From assembly GCA_021443545.1 (NCBI GenBank), contig JABUTU010000072.1:1-60013 (forward strand): a stretch of 60,013 nucleotides of DNA, in the 5' to 3' direction. Source of the stretch: Marinilabiliaceae bacterium (GTDB lineage Bacteria; Bacteroidota; Bacteroidia; Bacteroidales; Marinilabiliaceae). Numbering within the stretch: position 1 is the stretch's first letter; every line of letters begins with the position of its first letter. Below are positions 48,519 through 57,242 of the stretch, in pieces. The position numbers and the translations under genes were made by a program. The notes below the pieces were generated by a model. That model had not been told where the DNA came from, did not search any database, and saw nothing but the letters and a program-made list of their open reading frames with translations.

Positions 48519-49253
48519 TTATACGCCTTCGCGATTACCCCAGATGTCGATATGCAGTCGTGGGGTATAGCGCCAACCTTTATGCACTGCAATCTTCGCA
48601 GCTATTGGAGCTGTTTGTCTTAGTGTTTCAAGAGTAAACCCCATTGGCATTATGAGGATAGAGTCGGCATCAGTTTTTTGTAGCTTGCTGACAAAACTTG
48701 TGACCCGCTCTTCGTCCTCGTATCGTGAGACAACGAATTTCAGTTGATAATCTTTGGCATTAGATATAAGGTGCTTAACTGTGTCGTGGCAATCAGTCTT
48801 GGGAGATATGCTGAGAAGGTCAGCGTTTATGGCTACCTCTTTGTCGAATATCGTGCCATTGGTCTCTATGGTGATGTGAGGATTCGCCTGACTCTTCAGT
48901 AATCGCATGAGGGTGGCAAGTTCGCCTGCTTGAAGGAAGGGCTCTCCGCCAGTGATAACGATGTGGTTAATGGGATGTTTAGCGATGCAATCGGTTATGG
49001 TGTTTGCTATCTCGTCGGTCTCCATTTCAAAACCATCGTTGCATTCCCATGAGTGTGCTGTGTCGCATTGAGTGAAAGTGCCGTTATCTTGTTGCCATGC
49101 ACATCTCAGATTACACCCTTGTAAACGTAAGAACAAAGATGTCGTACCAGCCAGTTTACCCTCCCCCTGGATGGTGCCAGGAAAAGTCCAACCCGTTTTA
49201 TTGGAGGTTGAAGCAAGCGGAAAAATTCCCTCTCTTGAAAGTCTCATCTTCAT
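48519..49253 (-). CDS. queE: 7-carboxy-7-deazaguanine synthase (radical SAM)
   Basis: 244 residues. It converts carboxy-tetrahydropterin to CDG in 7-deazaguanine synthesis. [13 protein letters not shown] opens the domain. The cluster cysteines are Cys47, Cys51 and Cys63: Cx3C is followed by an 11-residue insert before the third Cys ([17 protein letters not shown]), unlike the canonical Cx3Cx2C. GGEP-type SAM motif ITGGEPFLQ and the C-terminal [10 protein letters not shown] are typical. It overlaps queC by four bases (ATGA), indicating translational coupling. Confidence 0.93.
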   Translation of the reverse strand: MKMRLSREGIFPLASTSNKTGWTFPGTIQGEGKLAGTTSLFLRLQGCNLRCAWQQDNGTFTQCDTAHSWECNDGFEMETDEIANTITDCIAKHPINHIVITGGEPFLQAGELATLMRLLKSQANPHITIETNGTIFDKEVAINADLLSISPKTDCHDTVKHLISNAKDYQLKFVVSRYEDEERVTSFVSKLQKTDADSILIMPMGFTLETLRQTAPIAAKIAVHKGWRYTPRLHIDIWGNREGV

Positions 49254-49918
49254 CGCAACGAAGTGTCTTCAACACTGGCTTCAGCGAAAGCTTTGGCTCT
49301 AAGTAGGCAACTGTCGCAAGTTCCGCAAGGCTTAATACCACCGCGATAGCAACTCCATGTGAGGGAGAAGTCGACCCCTAAATCGGCACCCAATTTTATC
49401 TCTTCTGCTTTGGTCATATTGATGAATGGCGCATGAATAGTGATGTGCTTGCCTCTCTCAGCGCTCATGACAGTGCCGAGGTTGACAGCTCTCTCCATTG
49501 CATCAATGAAGACCTGGCGGCAATCGACGTATCCCGAGTAATCGACTTGACTAACACCTATGTATATATGCTGAGCTCCGATAGCCTCAGCCATAGATGC
49601 GGCAACAGACAGAAAAACCATATTGCGGGCTGGGACATAAGTGTCGGGAATATCGGTGCGATTAATATTACCATCATCGATAGTCATATTAGCATCGGTA
49701 AGAGAAGAACCTCCCCAAAGTGATAGGTTAAGAGAGACCACTTTGTGACTTGCGACGCCAGCTGCCTGAGCTACACGACGAGCAGAGTCGAGTTCGCGGC
49801 TATGACGTTGTCCGTAGTCGAATGATATGGCATGTACTTCATGCCCATCTCGCTTAGCGAGGTACAAGGCGGTAGATGAGTCTAATCCGCCAGAGAGTAA
49901 AACAACTGCTTTTGACAT
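49250..49918 (-). CDS. queC: 7-cyano-7-deazaguanine synthase
   Basis: 222 residues. It makes preQ0 from CDG with ATP and ammonia. The PP-loop is [12 protein letters not shown]; the C-terminal zinc site is [15 protein letters not shown] with all four cysteines present. It is the first gene of queC-queE, transcribed leftward from a promoter at 49972-50002. Together with queF in the same region it makes preQ1 precursors; queD is not here. Confidence 0.95.
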   Translation of the reverse strand: MSKAVVLLSGGLDSSTALYLAKRDGHEVHAISFDYGQRHSRELDSARRVAQAAGVASHKVVSLNLSLWGGSSLTDANMTIDDGNINRTDIPDTYVPARNMVFLSVAASMAEAIGAQHIYIGVSQVDYSGYVDCRQVFIDAMERAVNLGTVMSAERGKHITIHAPFINMTKAEEIKLGADLGVDFSLTWSCYRGGIKPCGTCDSCLLRAKAFAEASVEDTSLR

Positions 49919-49971
49919 TTTTCTTAGTTTTGTTTAACGACAGGAAGTTTTCGAACTGTCGGTTCAAGGGG

Positions 49972-50002
49972 CAAAGATACGATTAAGCGAGAGCAAAATC
50001 AA
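49972..50002 (-). promoter_or_regulatory. queC promoter
   Basis: On the minus strand TTG (50000-50002), 20 nt, TATCTTTG (49972-49979). The -33 part lies inside the first copy of the 36-bp repeat. Confidence 0.65.
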
Positions 50003-50016
50003 GCTTGCTTGAATTT
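49981..50016 (+). repeat. 36-bp direct repeat, copy 1
   Basis: Begins GATTAAGCGAGAGC and ends CTTGCTTGAATTT, with an inner TCAAG-CTTG-CTTGA hairpin. Identical to 50052-50087. Confidence 0.9.
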
Positions 50017-50051
50017 TGCCGAGCGGTAGTATCTTCGCCAGAGGCAAAGGG

Positions 50052-50087
50052 GATTAAGCGAGAGCAAAATCAAGCTTGCTTGAATTT
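50052..50087 (+). repeat. 36-bp direct repeat, copy 2
   Basis: Exact second copy, 71 bp downstream of the first (start to start). The spacer reads GCCGAGCGGTAG and GCCAGAGGCAAAGG. This looks like a dispersed intergenic repeat family. Confidence 0.9.
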
Positions 50088-50136
50088 AAAAAAGAACTTC
50101 AAAAAAGCATTTCATAGAAATACCCCTAAATGTATA

Positions 50137-50144
50137 TATCTTTG
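50137..50144 (+). promoter_or_regulatory. -7 box of coaX
   Basis: TATCTTTG, 79 bp before the ATG; the -33 element is weak. Confidence 0.5.
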
Positions 50145-50222
50145 TTTCTCATTATGATGACGTCTATACCAAAATGGTGAAGGATGTATCGAGGGAGTTA
50201 TAAGGATTAATTTTAAAACTGA

Positions 50223-50987
50223 ATGAGAATTATAGCGATAGATTTTGGAAATAGTTCGACCAAGATGGCGCTTTACGAAAACGTCACTATGGTGTCGGGG
50301 GTTGTGCGTCTCTCTGGCGATTCTGACGAAGAGGTTTCGGGAGTGCTGCAAATGGTTAGAGAGTGGTCGAAGGACGATGTTGTCAGTTTGTGGTATTCGT
50401 CGGTTGTGACAAGGAGTGAGAAGATTGTGGGCGCATTGAAACAAGAGTTTGGTGAAGTGAGAGATGTGAGGAGTCATTGTCCCTTTAGAATAGAATATGC
50501 AACGCCTGAGACGTTGGGTATGGATAGGATAGCAGCAGTAGCTGGTGCTATTCAGAAATTTGGTCTGGATGAGAATTATTTGGTGATAGATGTAGGAACA
50601 GCCATTACTTATGATGTATACAGAGCCTCGGACCGCACCTATTGTGGTGGGAATATAGCGCCAGGTGTATCCATGCGATTGCGAGCATTGCATGAATATA
50701 CGAGTAGGTTGCCCCTTGTGGAGGTGCAAGCTTCGGTGGAGTGTGAAAAAATACAAATGGGAAAATCTACAGAAGAGGCATTGCTCCAGGGCGTTTTACA
50801 GGGTGTAAGACTTGAGATTCAGGGGTATATAGAAGAGCTGAGAAGGCAGTTCGATGAGCGACTTGTCGTAATATTAACGGGAAATGACAATAAATATTTT
50901 CAAATTTCAAGAAATTGTCGCACTTTTGTGCTTCCAAACTTGGTGCTTGATGGAGTTGTGTCAATTGCACTTAGCAACAGATTATAG
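50223..50987 (+). CDS. coaX: Type III pantothenate kinase
   Basis: 254 residues. It phosphorylates pantothenate, the first step of CoA synthesis. The ASKHA fold has the phosphate-1 motif AIDFGNSSTKMALYE, the central ETLGMDRIAAVAGA and VIDVGTAITYDV, then GGNIAPGVSMRLRALHEYTSRLPLVE, all CoaX hallmarks. Type III kinases need a monovalent cation and are not inhibited by CoA. It is followed after 68 bp by a TPR protein. Confidence 0.93.
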   Translation: MRIIAIDFGNSSTKMALYENVTMVSGVVRLSGDSDEEVSGVLQMVREWSKDDVVSLWYSSVVTRSEKIVGALKQEFGEVRDVRSHCPFRIEYATPETLGMDRIAAVAGAIQKFGLDENYLVIDVGTAITYDVYRASDRTYCGGNIAPGVSMRLRALHEYTSRLPLVEVQASVECEKIQMGKSTEEALLQGVLQGVRLEIQGYIEELRRQFDERLVVILTGNDNKYFQISRNCRTFVLPNLVLDGVVSIALSNRL

Positions 50988-51055
50988 CTTTGGCACGATT
51001 TTGGGTAGTCAGTTAAGTACAGGTATATAAAGTAAATAATTAAAATCATATAACG

Positions 51056-52414
51056 ATGAAAAAGACCATTTTTATAGCGGCTACGATGCTGATGGCAACG
51101 ACTGCTTTCGCACAGAAGGGTGTTGAGGATGGATCTCGATATGGTCATGGTCAGGACAGTATAGATGTTGTTTTGGCTAATGTCCGTTATACGGATGCAT
51201 TCAAGTTGAAGAATTATGAAGCGGCCTATCCAGATTGGCTAAAGATATTTAATGAAGCTCCGCTTTTCAAGGGGAAGGCTTCAACACTATACAGTCAGGG
51301 TGTGACAATCGTTAAGAGTCTCTATCAGAAAGAGAAAGATGCGGCTAAGAAGGCTGAGTTCTTTGCTCTTCTCATGAAGACATACGATCAGCGTATGAAG
51401 TATTATGGAGATAATGCCACCTATCCTACAACCTACATTAAGGGTATGAAAGCTCTTGATATGCTTGCGTTCAAGGGTGACGATGTAGCATCTATGAAGG
51501 AGGCCAATGAACTTCTTGCAGCATCACTTACGGGTGCTCCAAAGACCATCCAGGCTGCATTCCCAGTGAAGTATCTTGAGAATACGATAGATCTCTTTAA
51601 GTCGCAGAATGCAACGGCAGAGGATGTTGTTAAGGTGTACATGAAGGCTTCAGATACAATGAAGGAGCTTGAGAAGATACAGACAGAAAAAAATGCCGAT
51701 GTGATAGCAGATACGAAGGCTCAGGTAGAGCAGCGTTTTGCCTCATCAGGTGCCGCTGATTGCGAGACAATTGCTAATATTTTCGGTCCTCAGCTTGATG
51801 CCAATAAAGACAATATCGATTGGTTGCGTTTCATCAACCGTCTACTTGATAAGGGCGATTGCACTGAGTCGGATCTCTTCTATGCAACATCAGAGCATAT
51901 GCATGCCATTGAACCAGCTGCATCTTCAGCACGTGGATTGGCGAGAATGTATATGAAGAGAAATGATATTGATAAGTCTGTTAGCTATTACAATCAGGCT
52001 ATTGAACTTGAGACGGAGGATCTTTCTAAGGCGAAGTATTACCTTGAGCTCTCAACAGTATATTTCTCAGCGAGTCAGTTCGCTGCTGCAAAGGCAGCTG
52101 CTTATAATGCATTGAAGTTGCGTGATGCTTGGGGGCAGCCATATCTGATGCTCGGTCGAATCTATGCTGCAGGTTCAAAACTTGTCGGCACAGACGATTG
52201 GGAGAAGAGAGCTGGATATTGGGTAGCATGCGATAAGTTTGCTAAGGCAAAGGCAGTAGACGAGAGTTGTGCAACAGAGGCTAATAATCTTATCTCTCAG
52301 TATCGCCAATATTTCCCAGCTAAGGAGGATCTCTTCATGCATGGCATGCAGGTTGGTCAATCTTATTCAGTGGGTGGCTTCATCGGTGAATCAACCACTA
52401 TACGTTCTAAGTAA
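51056..52414 (+). CDS. Secreted tetratricopeptide-like protein
   Basis: 452 residues with a signal peptide (MKKTIFIAATMLMATTAFAQ), so periplasmic. The helical mature part contains TPR-like pairs, clearest at about 295-375 (ARGLARMYMKRNDIDKSVSYYNQAIELE, KYYLELSTVYFSASQFAAAKAAAYNALKL). It ends with MHGMQVGQSYSVGGFIGES. The exact function is unknown; similar proteins follow coaX in other Bacteroidales and may help outer-membrane assembly, but this is only context. Confidence 0.75.
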   Translation: MKKTIFIAATMLMATTAFAQKGVEDGSRYGHGQDSIDVVLANVRYTDAFKLKNYEAAYPDWLKIFNEAPLFKGKASTLYSQGVTIVKSLYQKEKDAAKKAEFFALLMKTYDQRMKYYGDNATYPTTYIKGMKALDMLAFKGDDVASMKEANELLAASLTGAPKTIQAAFPVKYLENTIDLFKSQNATAEDVVKVYMKASDTMKELEKIQTEKNADVIADTKAQVEQRFASSGAADCETIANIFGPQLDANKDNIDWLRFINRLLDKGDCTESDLFYATSEHMHAIEPAASSARGLARMYMKRNDIDKSVSYYNQAIELETEDLSKAKYYLELSTVYFSASQFAAAKAAAYNALKLRDAWGQPYLMLGRIYAAGSKLVGTDDWEKRAGYWVACDKFAKAKAVDESCATEANNLISQYRQYFPAKEDLFMHGMQVGQSYSVGGFIGESTTIRSK

Positions 52415-52438
52415 TCGAATAGTCGATAATTAATATAA

Positions 52439-52478
52439 GAAGTGCGTCGGGCTGATGTTGCGGCGCACCTCTTTTTTT
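52439..52478 (+). terminator. Terminator of the TPR gene
   Basis: GAAGTGCGTCG pairs with CGGCGCACCTC (G-T wobbles), 11-nt loop, then seven T. Confidence 0.75.
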
Positions 52479-52505
52479 ATGTATCTACTAATTCTCAGAC
52501 ATAGC

Positions 52506-52529
52506 AAATATCAAGTGTACTTGATATTT
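52506..52529. promoter_or_regulatory. Inverted repeat (candidate operator) over the -33 box of the DUF151 gene
   Basis: Perfect 11-bp arms AAATATCAAGT and ACTTGATATTT separated by two bases. The right arm contains the TTG -33 element, a place where a bound protein would block RNA polymerase. The binding protein is unknown. Confidence 0.65.
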
Positions 52530-52551
52530 ATATAGCTTAATAGTATCTTTG
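52521..52551 (+). promoter_or_regulatory. Promoter of the DUF151 gene
   Basis: TTG (52521-52523), 20 nt, TATCTTTG (52544-52551), 39 bp before the ATG. Confidence 0.75.
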
Positions 52552-52590
52552 TCCTTAGCGAAAGAATTAATTTGGTAGCCTCTGCCTTTT

Positions 52591-53184
52591 ATGGAGATAA
52601 AAGAGATAAAAATAGAGTTGGAGATGGTCAGCGTATATGGGACTGACAAGGAGGATGTCTTTGTTATGCTCTTGAAAGAGAAAAATGGTGAGCGCAAAAT
52701 ACCAGTGCTCATAGGTCCGGCAGAAGCAAAGATGGTGGCAGTACAAAAGCAAAGAATTTTGATGCCACGGCCATTCCTGTATGATACGTTGTTGAAGATG
52801 TCGAAGCAATTTGATTTTGATGTTAAGGAGATTGTGATTTATAAAATTGAGAGTCAGGTTTTCTTTTCTGAAATAGTGTGTTGCAGAGGGGAAAAAGAGG
52901 TGGCGTTCGACTCGAGGACCAGCGACGCTGTGGCGTTGGCACTGACATTTGACGCTCCTATATATGCCTATGACCGTGTGTTTCAGCAAATTCGTGAAGT
53001 CCTCCCAGGCGAGCCAGACGGTCACTATGCGCCCTCATTGAATTTAAACAACTGGCCGTTAGATAAGGACTTGTCGGGAGTTGATGAAAAGGTGCTTGTT
53101 GAAAAAATGAAGGAGGCAATCGACAAGGAGTTGTATGAGATGGCAGGACGTATACGCGATGAATTGAAAAGACGTCAATCTTGA
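52591..53184 (+). CDS. Bifunctional nuclease family protein (DUF151) with UVR-like tail
   Basis: 197 residues. The DUF151 domain (about 1-135) has MVSVYGTDKEDVFVMLLKE, KIPVLIGPAEAKMVA, RPFLYDTL and the conserved DSRTSDAVALALTF block, as in plant and Thermotoga bifunctional nucleases. The last 35 residues (KMKEAIDKELYEMAGRIRDELKRR) fit a UVR domain that binds UvrB/UvrC-type partners. Function in bacteria is not settled. It is cotranscribed with the next gene, which starts one base after its stop. Confidence 0.88.
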   Translation: MEIKEIKIELEMVSVYGTDKEDVFVMLLKEKNGERKIPVLIGPAEAKMVAVQKQRILMPRPFLYDTLLKMSKQFDFDVKEIVIYKIESQVFFSEIVCCRGEKEVAFDSRTSDAVALALTFDAPIYAYDRVFQQIREVLPGEPDGHYAPSLNLNNWPLDKDLSGVDEKVLVEKMKEAIDKELYEMAGRIRDELKRRQS

Positions 53185-53185
53185 T

Positions 53186-54418
53186 ATGGTTTTGAATTAT
53201 ATTTGGATATTCTTTATTGTCTCGGCGATATTAGTTGCTTTGATATCCTTCCTAATAACGGGAGATGTTGGAATGCTGCAGTCGTTAGTCGACTCGACCT
53301 TTTCGTCAGCAAAGAGTGGTTTTGAGATTTCTCTCTATCTCACGGGGGTCCTTTCGTTGTGGTTAGGAATCATGAAGATTGGGGAGAAGGGCGGTGCTGT
53401 CGGAGTCTTATCGCGTGTTGTATCACCATTCTTTGTGCGTATATTTCCCGGGATACCGAAGGGGCATAAAGCTTTTGGTAGCATAGTGATGAATCTTTCA
53501 GCTAATATGCTTGGACTGGATAATGCTGCGACACCTATGGGGCTTCAAGCAATGCGTGAGATGCAAGAGCTTAATGAGGATAAGGAGACAGCAACAAATG
53601 CGCAGATAATGTTCCTGGTGTTGAATACATCGGGGTTGACAATAATCCCTATATCTATTATGGCATATCGTACGCAGTGCGGAGCGGCAAACCCTGCGGA
53701 TATTTTTCTGCCAATACTTATAACGACATTTTTTTCAACCTTGGCAGGGTTGCTTGCCGTCTCGGTCGTTCAGCGAATCAATCTTTTGCAGAGGACAGTT
53801 CTGGCATATTTAGGGGGACTGTCGTTGTTGGTAGCCCTCTTGCTATGGTCTGTAAGTGGAATGACGAGTGGGCAGGTCGAGCGAGTCTCAGTGCTTGTCT
53901 CAAGTATCATTCTGTTAGGCGTTATATTGGTTTTTGTGATTATGGCAGCAATGCGGAAAGTCAATGTCTACGACGCATTCATAGAAGGGGCAAAGGATGG
54001 GTTTAAGACAGCTGTTCAGATAATCCCTTTCTTGATAGCTATTCTTGTAGCTGTTGGACTATTCCGGGCGAGTGGAGCCCTTGATTATGTTGTTGATTTT
54101 ATCCGATGGGTAGTAGCACTCTTTACTGATGAGGTGCGGTTTGTTGATGCATTGCCAACAGCCTTCATGAAGCCATTGAGCGGAACAGGTGCGCGTGGTT
54201 TCATGATTGAAGCTATGAATACGTATGGCGCTGATTCCTATGTGGGACGCCTCTCTTGTATGTTCCAGGGAGCGGCAGATACCACCTTCTATATATTGGC
54301 AGTATATTTTGGTTCTGTTGGAATCAAGAATACACGACATGCAGTCACGTGTGGACTGATAGCCGATCTGGCAGGTGTCGTTGTTGCAATCATCCTATGT
54401 GGTTTATTTTTTGGATGA
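53186..54418 (+). CDS. Nucleoside recognition (Gate) domain membrane protein, SpmA-SpmB fusion type
   Basis: 410 residues with about nine membrane segments. Two Gate domains are joined: the first half (about 40-215) resembles SpmA (GLSANMLGLDNAATPMGLQAMREM-like MNLSANMLGLDNAATPMG), the second (about 255-405) resembles SpmB (FKTAVQIIPFLIAILVAVGLFRASG, SGTGARGFMIEAM, GAADTTFYILAVYFGSV). The SpmA/SpmB pair is named from Bacillus spores; in non-sporulating Bacteroidetes the fused protein is thought to be a transporter for an unknown small molecule. The start codon is one base after the DUF151 stop, so the two are translated together. Confidence 0.85.
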   Translation: MVLNYIWIFFIVSAILVALISFLITGDVGMLQSLVDSTFSSAKSGFEISLYLTGVLSLWLGIMKIGEKGGAVGVLSRVVSPFFVRIFPGIPKGHKAFGSIVMNLSANMLGLDNAATPMGLQAMREMQELNEDKETATNAQIMFLVLNTSGLTIIPISIMAYRTQCGAANPADIFLPILITTFFSTLAGLLAVSVVQRINLLQRTVLAYLGGLSLLVALLLWSVSGMTSGQVERVSVLVSSIILLGVILVFVIMAAMRKVNVYDAFIEGAKDGFKTAVQIIPFLIAILVAVGLFRASGALDYVVDFIRWVVALFTDEVRFVDALPTAFMKPLSGTGARGFMIEAMNTYGADSYVGRLSCMFQGAADTTFYILAVYFGSVGIKNTRHAVTCGLIADLAGVVVAIILCGLFFG

Positions 54419-54466
54419 TGGACTCATTTTTTTGTTTTTTTAGTAGTTAGAGTAATATTAAATATC

Positions 54467-54474
54467 TAACTTTG
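54467..54474 (+). promoter_or_regulatory. -7 box of lysC-lysA
   Basis: TAACTTTG, 44 bp before the lysC ATG, with a TTAG-like -33 element about 17 nt upstream. Confidence 0.55.
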
Positions 54475-54518
54475 CACAGTGAATTTTAATCAGATTGTTA
54501 ATTTCTTAACGAAATAAG

Positions 54519-55829
54519 ATGAAGATAATGAAATTTGGTGGCACTTCAGTGGGAAGTGCTGCAAGAATGAAGAGTGTAGCTGACTTGGTTCTTGACGGTC
54601 AGGTGAATCTTGTTGTGCTAAGTGCCATGAGTGGGACGACCAATAGTCTTGTTGAGATATCAAACTATCTCTACAAGAAGAATAGCGATGGCGCCAATGA
54701 TGTGATTAATAAGCTTGAGGTCAAGTATGCGAAAGATATCAACGAGTTGTATTCGAGCGATGAGTACCGAGAGAAGGGAATGAACCTTATTCGTGAGCAT
54801 TTTAATTACATCAAGTCGTTTACAAATAATATCTTCACTGTATTCGAGGAGAAGGTTATCCTGTCGCAGGGTGAGCTTATTTCGACGGGGATGTTTAATC
54901 TCTATCTACAGGAGCGAGGCATTAAGTCGTGTCTTCTCCCAGCGCTTGAGTATATGCGCATAGATAAGAACAATGAGCCTGACACAGCATATATACGAGA
55001 GAATCTCAATGCACAACTTGAGAAGAACAAGGGTTATGAGATATATGTGACGCAAGGGTATATCTGTCGCAATGCCTTTGGGGAGGTTGACAATCTGCAG
55101 CGAGGCGGTTCAGACTATACCGCGTCGCTGATAGGAGCTGCTCTCTTGGCTGATGAGATCCAGATTTGGACAGATATCGATGGTATGCATAATAATGATC
55201 CTCGTTTTGTAGAGGGTACAAAACCAGTTGATGAGTTGTCTTTTGATGAGGCTGCGGAGCTGGCTTATTTTGGAGCTAAGATACTTCATCCTACATGTGT
55301 TCTTCCTGCTAAGGTTAATAATATACCTGTCAGACTCCTCAATACTATGGAGCCGAAGGCAAAGGGAACTCTCATTTCGAGTCATCAGTGTGAGAATCGC
55401 ATCGCTGCCATTGCTGCAAAGGATAATATCACTGCAATTAAAATCAAGAGCGGACGAATGCTTCTTGCGTATGGCTTCCTTCGTAAGGTATTTGAGATCT
55501 TCGAGAGTTACAAGACTCCTATTGATATGATATCGACCAGTGAAGTTGGTGTCTCGGTTACTATCGATAATATCCGTCATCTTGATGATATTGTTGATGA
55601 CCTTAAGAAGTTCGGGACTGTGGAGGTCGATAATGAGCAGTGTATCATCTGTATAGCTGGAGACTTCCGCTCTTCAAATGTGGGTTACGCAAGCAAGGTA
55701 ATGGATGCCATCAAGGAGATACCAGTTCGTATGATATCGTATGGCGGTTCGTCTCATAATATTTCGATACTTATCGATGCAGAAGATAAGGTTAGGACGT
55801 TGAAATCGTTAAGTGCAAAACTATTCTAA
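54519..55829 (+). CDS. lysC: Aspartate kinase (monofunctional)
   Basis: 436 residues. It phosphorylates L-aspartate, the first step to lysine, threonine and methionine and to diaminopimelate. The N-terminal MKIMKFGGTSVGSA, the Asp-binding/nucleotide segment RGGSDYTASLIGAAL and IWTDIDGMHNNDPR are intact. Two ACT domains follow at about 300-436 (MISTSEVGVSVTIDN, ISYGGSSHNISILI), which normally carry lysine or threonine feedback. No homoserine dehydrogenase domain is fused. It is 11 bp before lysA, forming an operon. Confidence 0.93.
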   Translation: MKIMKFGGTSVGSAARMKSVADLVLDGQVNLVVLSAMSGTTNSLVEISNYLYKKNSDGANDVINKLEVKYAKDINELYSSDEYREKGMNLIREHFNYIKSFTNNIFTVFEEKVILSQGELISTGMFNLYLQERGIKSCLLPALEYMRIDKNNEPDTAYIRENLNAQLEKNKGYEIYVTQGYICRNAFGEVDNLQRGGSDYTASLIGAALLADEIQIWTDIDGMHNNDPRFVEGTKPVDELSFDEAAELAYFGAKILHPTCVLPAKVNNIPVRLLNTMEPKAKGTLISSHQCENRIAAIAAKDNITAIKIKSGRMLLAYGFLRKVFEIFESYKTPIDMISTSEVGVSVTIDNIRHLDDIVDDLKKFGTVEVDNEQCIICIAGDFRSSNVGYASKVMDAIKEIPVRMISYGGSSHNISILIDAEDKVRTLKSLSAKLF

Positions 55830-55840
55830 TCACCTAAGAT

Positions 55841-56977
55841 ATGGCATTTCCTATAGATAGATTTCAGAGTGAGCCGACTCCGTTCTATTATTACGATATG
55901 GAGTTGTTGCGTCAGACGTTGGACGTTGTAGTGGCTCAGTCGGGTAAGTATAATTTCCATGTGCATTTTGCAGTAAAGGCAAATGCAAATCCACGATTAC
56001 TCGCAGAGATTAACAAGGCGGGTCTTGGGATTGATTGTGTGAGTGGTTATGAAGTAGAGTGTGCTATCCAGAACGGCTTCAGCCCTGAGAAGATTGTATT
56101 TGCTGGCGTAGGAAAGAGCGATTGGGAGATACGCCTCGCCCTTGAAGCTGGTATCTTATGCTTTAATGTCGAGAGTATTCCTGAGTTGGAGGTTATTAAT
56201 GAGATGGCGTCGCAGCTTGGTAAGACTGCTGATGTTGCTCTTCGTATTAATCCTAATGTTGATGCCCATACGCACCAGTACATAACGACTGGTATGGAGG
56301 AGAATAAGTTCGGTATAGGTCTGTGGGAGGTAGAGACGGTATGTACGCGTATCAAGCAGATGTCAAACATCCGACTCCGTGGTATTCACTTCCATATAGG
56401 CTCGCAGATAACTGACCTCTCGGTTTTTCAAATGTTATGTACACGCATTAATGAGCTTCAGAAGTGGTTTGAGGAGAATAAGATAAAGCTTGACATAATA
56501 AATGTAGGAGGTGGCTTGGGTGTTGATTATGAGCATCCAGATGAGAAGCCAATAGCCAATTTTGAAGAGTATTTCGCAGTTTTCCATCGTTTTCTGGAGC
56601 TCAGAGATGGTCAGGAGGTACACTTTGAGTTGGGACGTGCCATTGTGGCTCAATGTGGCTCTCTGATAACACGTGTTCTATATGTCAAAGAGGGACAGCA
56701 GAAGAAATTCGCGATTGTTGATGCGGGAATGAACGACTTGATACGTCCTGCACTCTATCATGCATACCATAAAATTGAGAATATTACTTCGGATGCGTCG
56801 TCAGAGAAGTATGATGTGGTAGGTCCGGTTTGTGAGTCAAGCGACTGTTTTGGTAAGGCCGCAGTATTGAACTCTACAAAGCGAGGCGACCTTATAGCGA
56901 TAAGAAGCGCAGGCGCCTATGGCGAGGTCATGTCGTCACGATATAATCTGCGTCGATTCGCCGGTTGTCTGGTGTAA
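55841..56977 (+). CDS. lysA: Diaminopimelate decarboxylase, C-terminus possibly shortened
   Basis: 378 residues. It makes lysine from meso-diaminopimelate with PLP. The PLP lysine is in HFAVKANANPRLLAEI; HFHIGSQI, NVGGGLGVDYEHPDEKP, GRAIVAQCGSLITRVLYVK and GPVCESSDCFGKA mark the fold type III enzyme. The protein ends SRYNLRRFAGCLV; related enzymes usually run a few residues further after the Y-N-x-R motif, so the tail may have been replaced. The bacteriocin-like frame begins directly after tandem stops TAA TAG in the same reading frame, pointing to a recombination junction here. Confidence 0.92.
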   Translation: MAFPIDRFQSEPTPFYYYDMELLRQTLDVVVAQSGKYNFHVHFAVKANANPRLLAEINKAGLGIDCVSGYEVECAIQNGFSPEKIVFAGVGKSDWEIRLALEAGILCFNVESIPELEVINEMASQLGKTADVALRINPNVDAHTHQYITTGMEENKFGIGLWEVETVCTRIKQMSNIRLRGIHFHIGSQITDLSVFQMLCTRINELQKWFEENKIKLDIINVGGGLGVDYEHPDEKPIANFEEYFAVFHRFLELRDGQEVHFELGRAIVAQCGSLITRVLYVKEGQQKKFAIVDAGMNDLIRPALYHAYHKIENITSDASSEKYDVVGPVCESSDCFGKAAVLNSTKRGDLIAIRSAGAYGEVMSSRYNLRRFAGCLV

Positions 56978-56980
56978 TAG

Positions 56981-57175
56981 AATAATACTCTTGGATGCGG
57001 ATATTTGGCAGGTTCAACAGAAGGTGGATGGTCTGGGTTCTGGGATTCAGCTTCTAACATGACAGCTTGCGCAGCTGGAGGTATGGCTGCTTATGGAATA
57101 GGTACCGCTTACGTGTCAACAACAAACCCAATTGGATGGACTTATTGGGCTGTAACGGGAGTCATCGGATTGTAA
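56981..57175 (+). pseudogene. Bacteriocin-like peptide reading frame lacking a leader/start (probable remnant)
   Basis: An open frame of 64 codons follows directly after the TAA and TAG stops at the end of lysA, in the lysA frame, and ends at TAA 57173-57175. The peptide contains GCGYLAGSTEGGW, a second Cys in MTACAAGGMAAYGIG, and ends NPIGWTYWAVTGVIGL. The Gly-rich, small-residue pattern with GxxxG-like spacing and the Trp-rich end resemble the mature part of class II double-glycine-leader bacteriocins. No in-frame ATG precedes the Gly-rich part, except an internal one at 57059, and no double-glycine leader is seen, so this looks like a 5'-truncated gene. Function is inferred from composition and neighbours only. 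Confidence 0.5.
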
Positions 57176-57242
57176 TATCTATATGGAGAGCAATAGCCTA
57201 TGTGGCTATTGTTCCCCATTTATGCAGTTGAAATTTAATCGT

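Larger units (their letters stand above)
49919..50222. other. Intergenic region queC-coaX with a 36-bp direct repeat
   Basis: 304 bp between divergent genes. It holds two copies of a 36-bp repeat, the queC promoter in and beside the first copy, and a TATCTTTG -7 box at 50137-50144 for coaX. Confidence 0.7.

Noticed and set aside
49072-49306. Two plus-strand frames across the queE/queC junction
   Set aside because: Both are antisense to conserved QueE sequence and to the queC end.
42500-49918. queF, queE and queC as part of a phage-type DNA-modification (dpd) system
   Set aside because: No dpd genes or phage genes are present; queF indicates the ordinary queuosine pathway.
50112-50756. 214-codon minus-strand frame overlapping coaX
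   Set aside because: It is antisense to conserved CoaX motifs and composition is Cys/His/Ser-rich as in random reverse frames.
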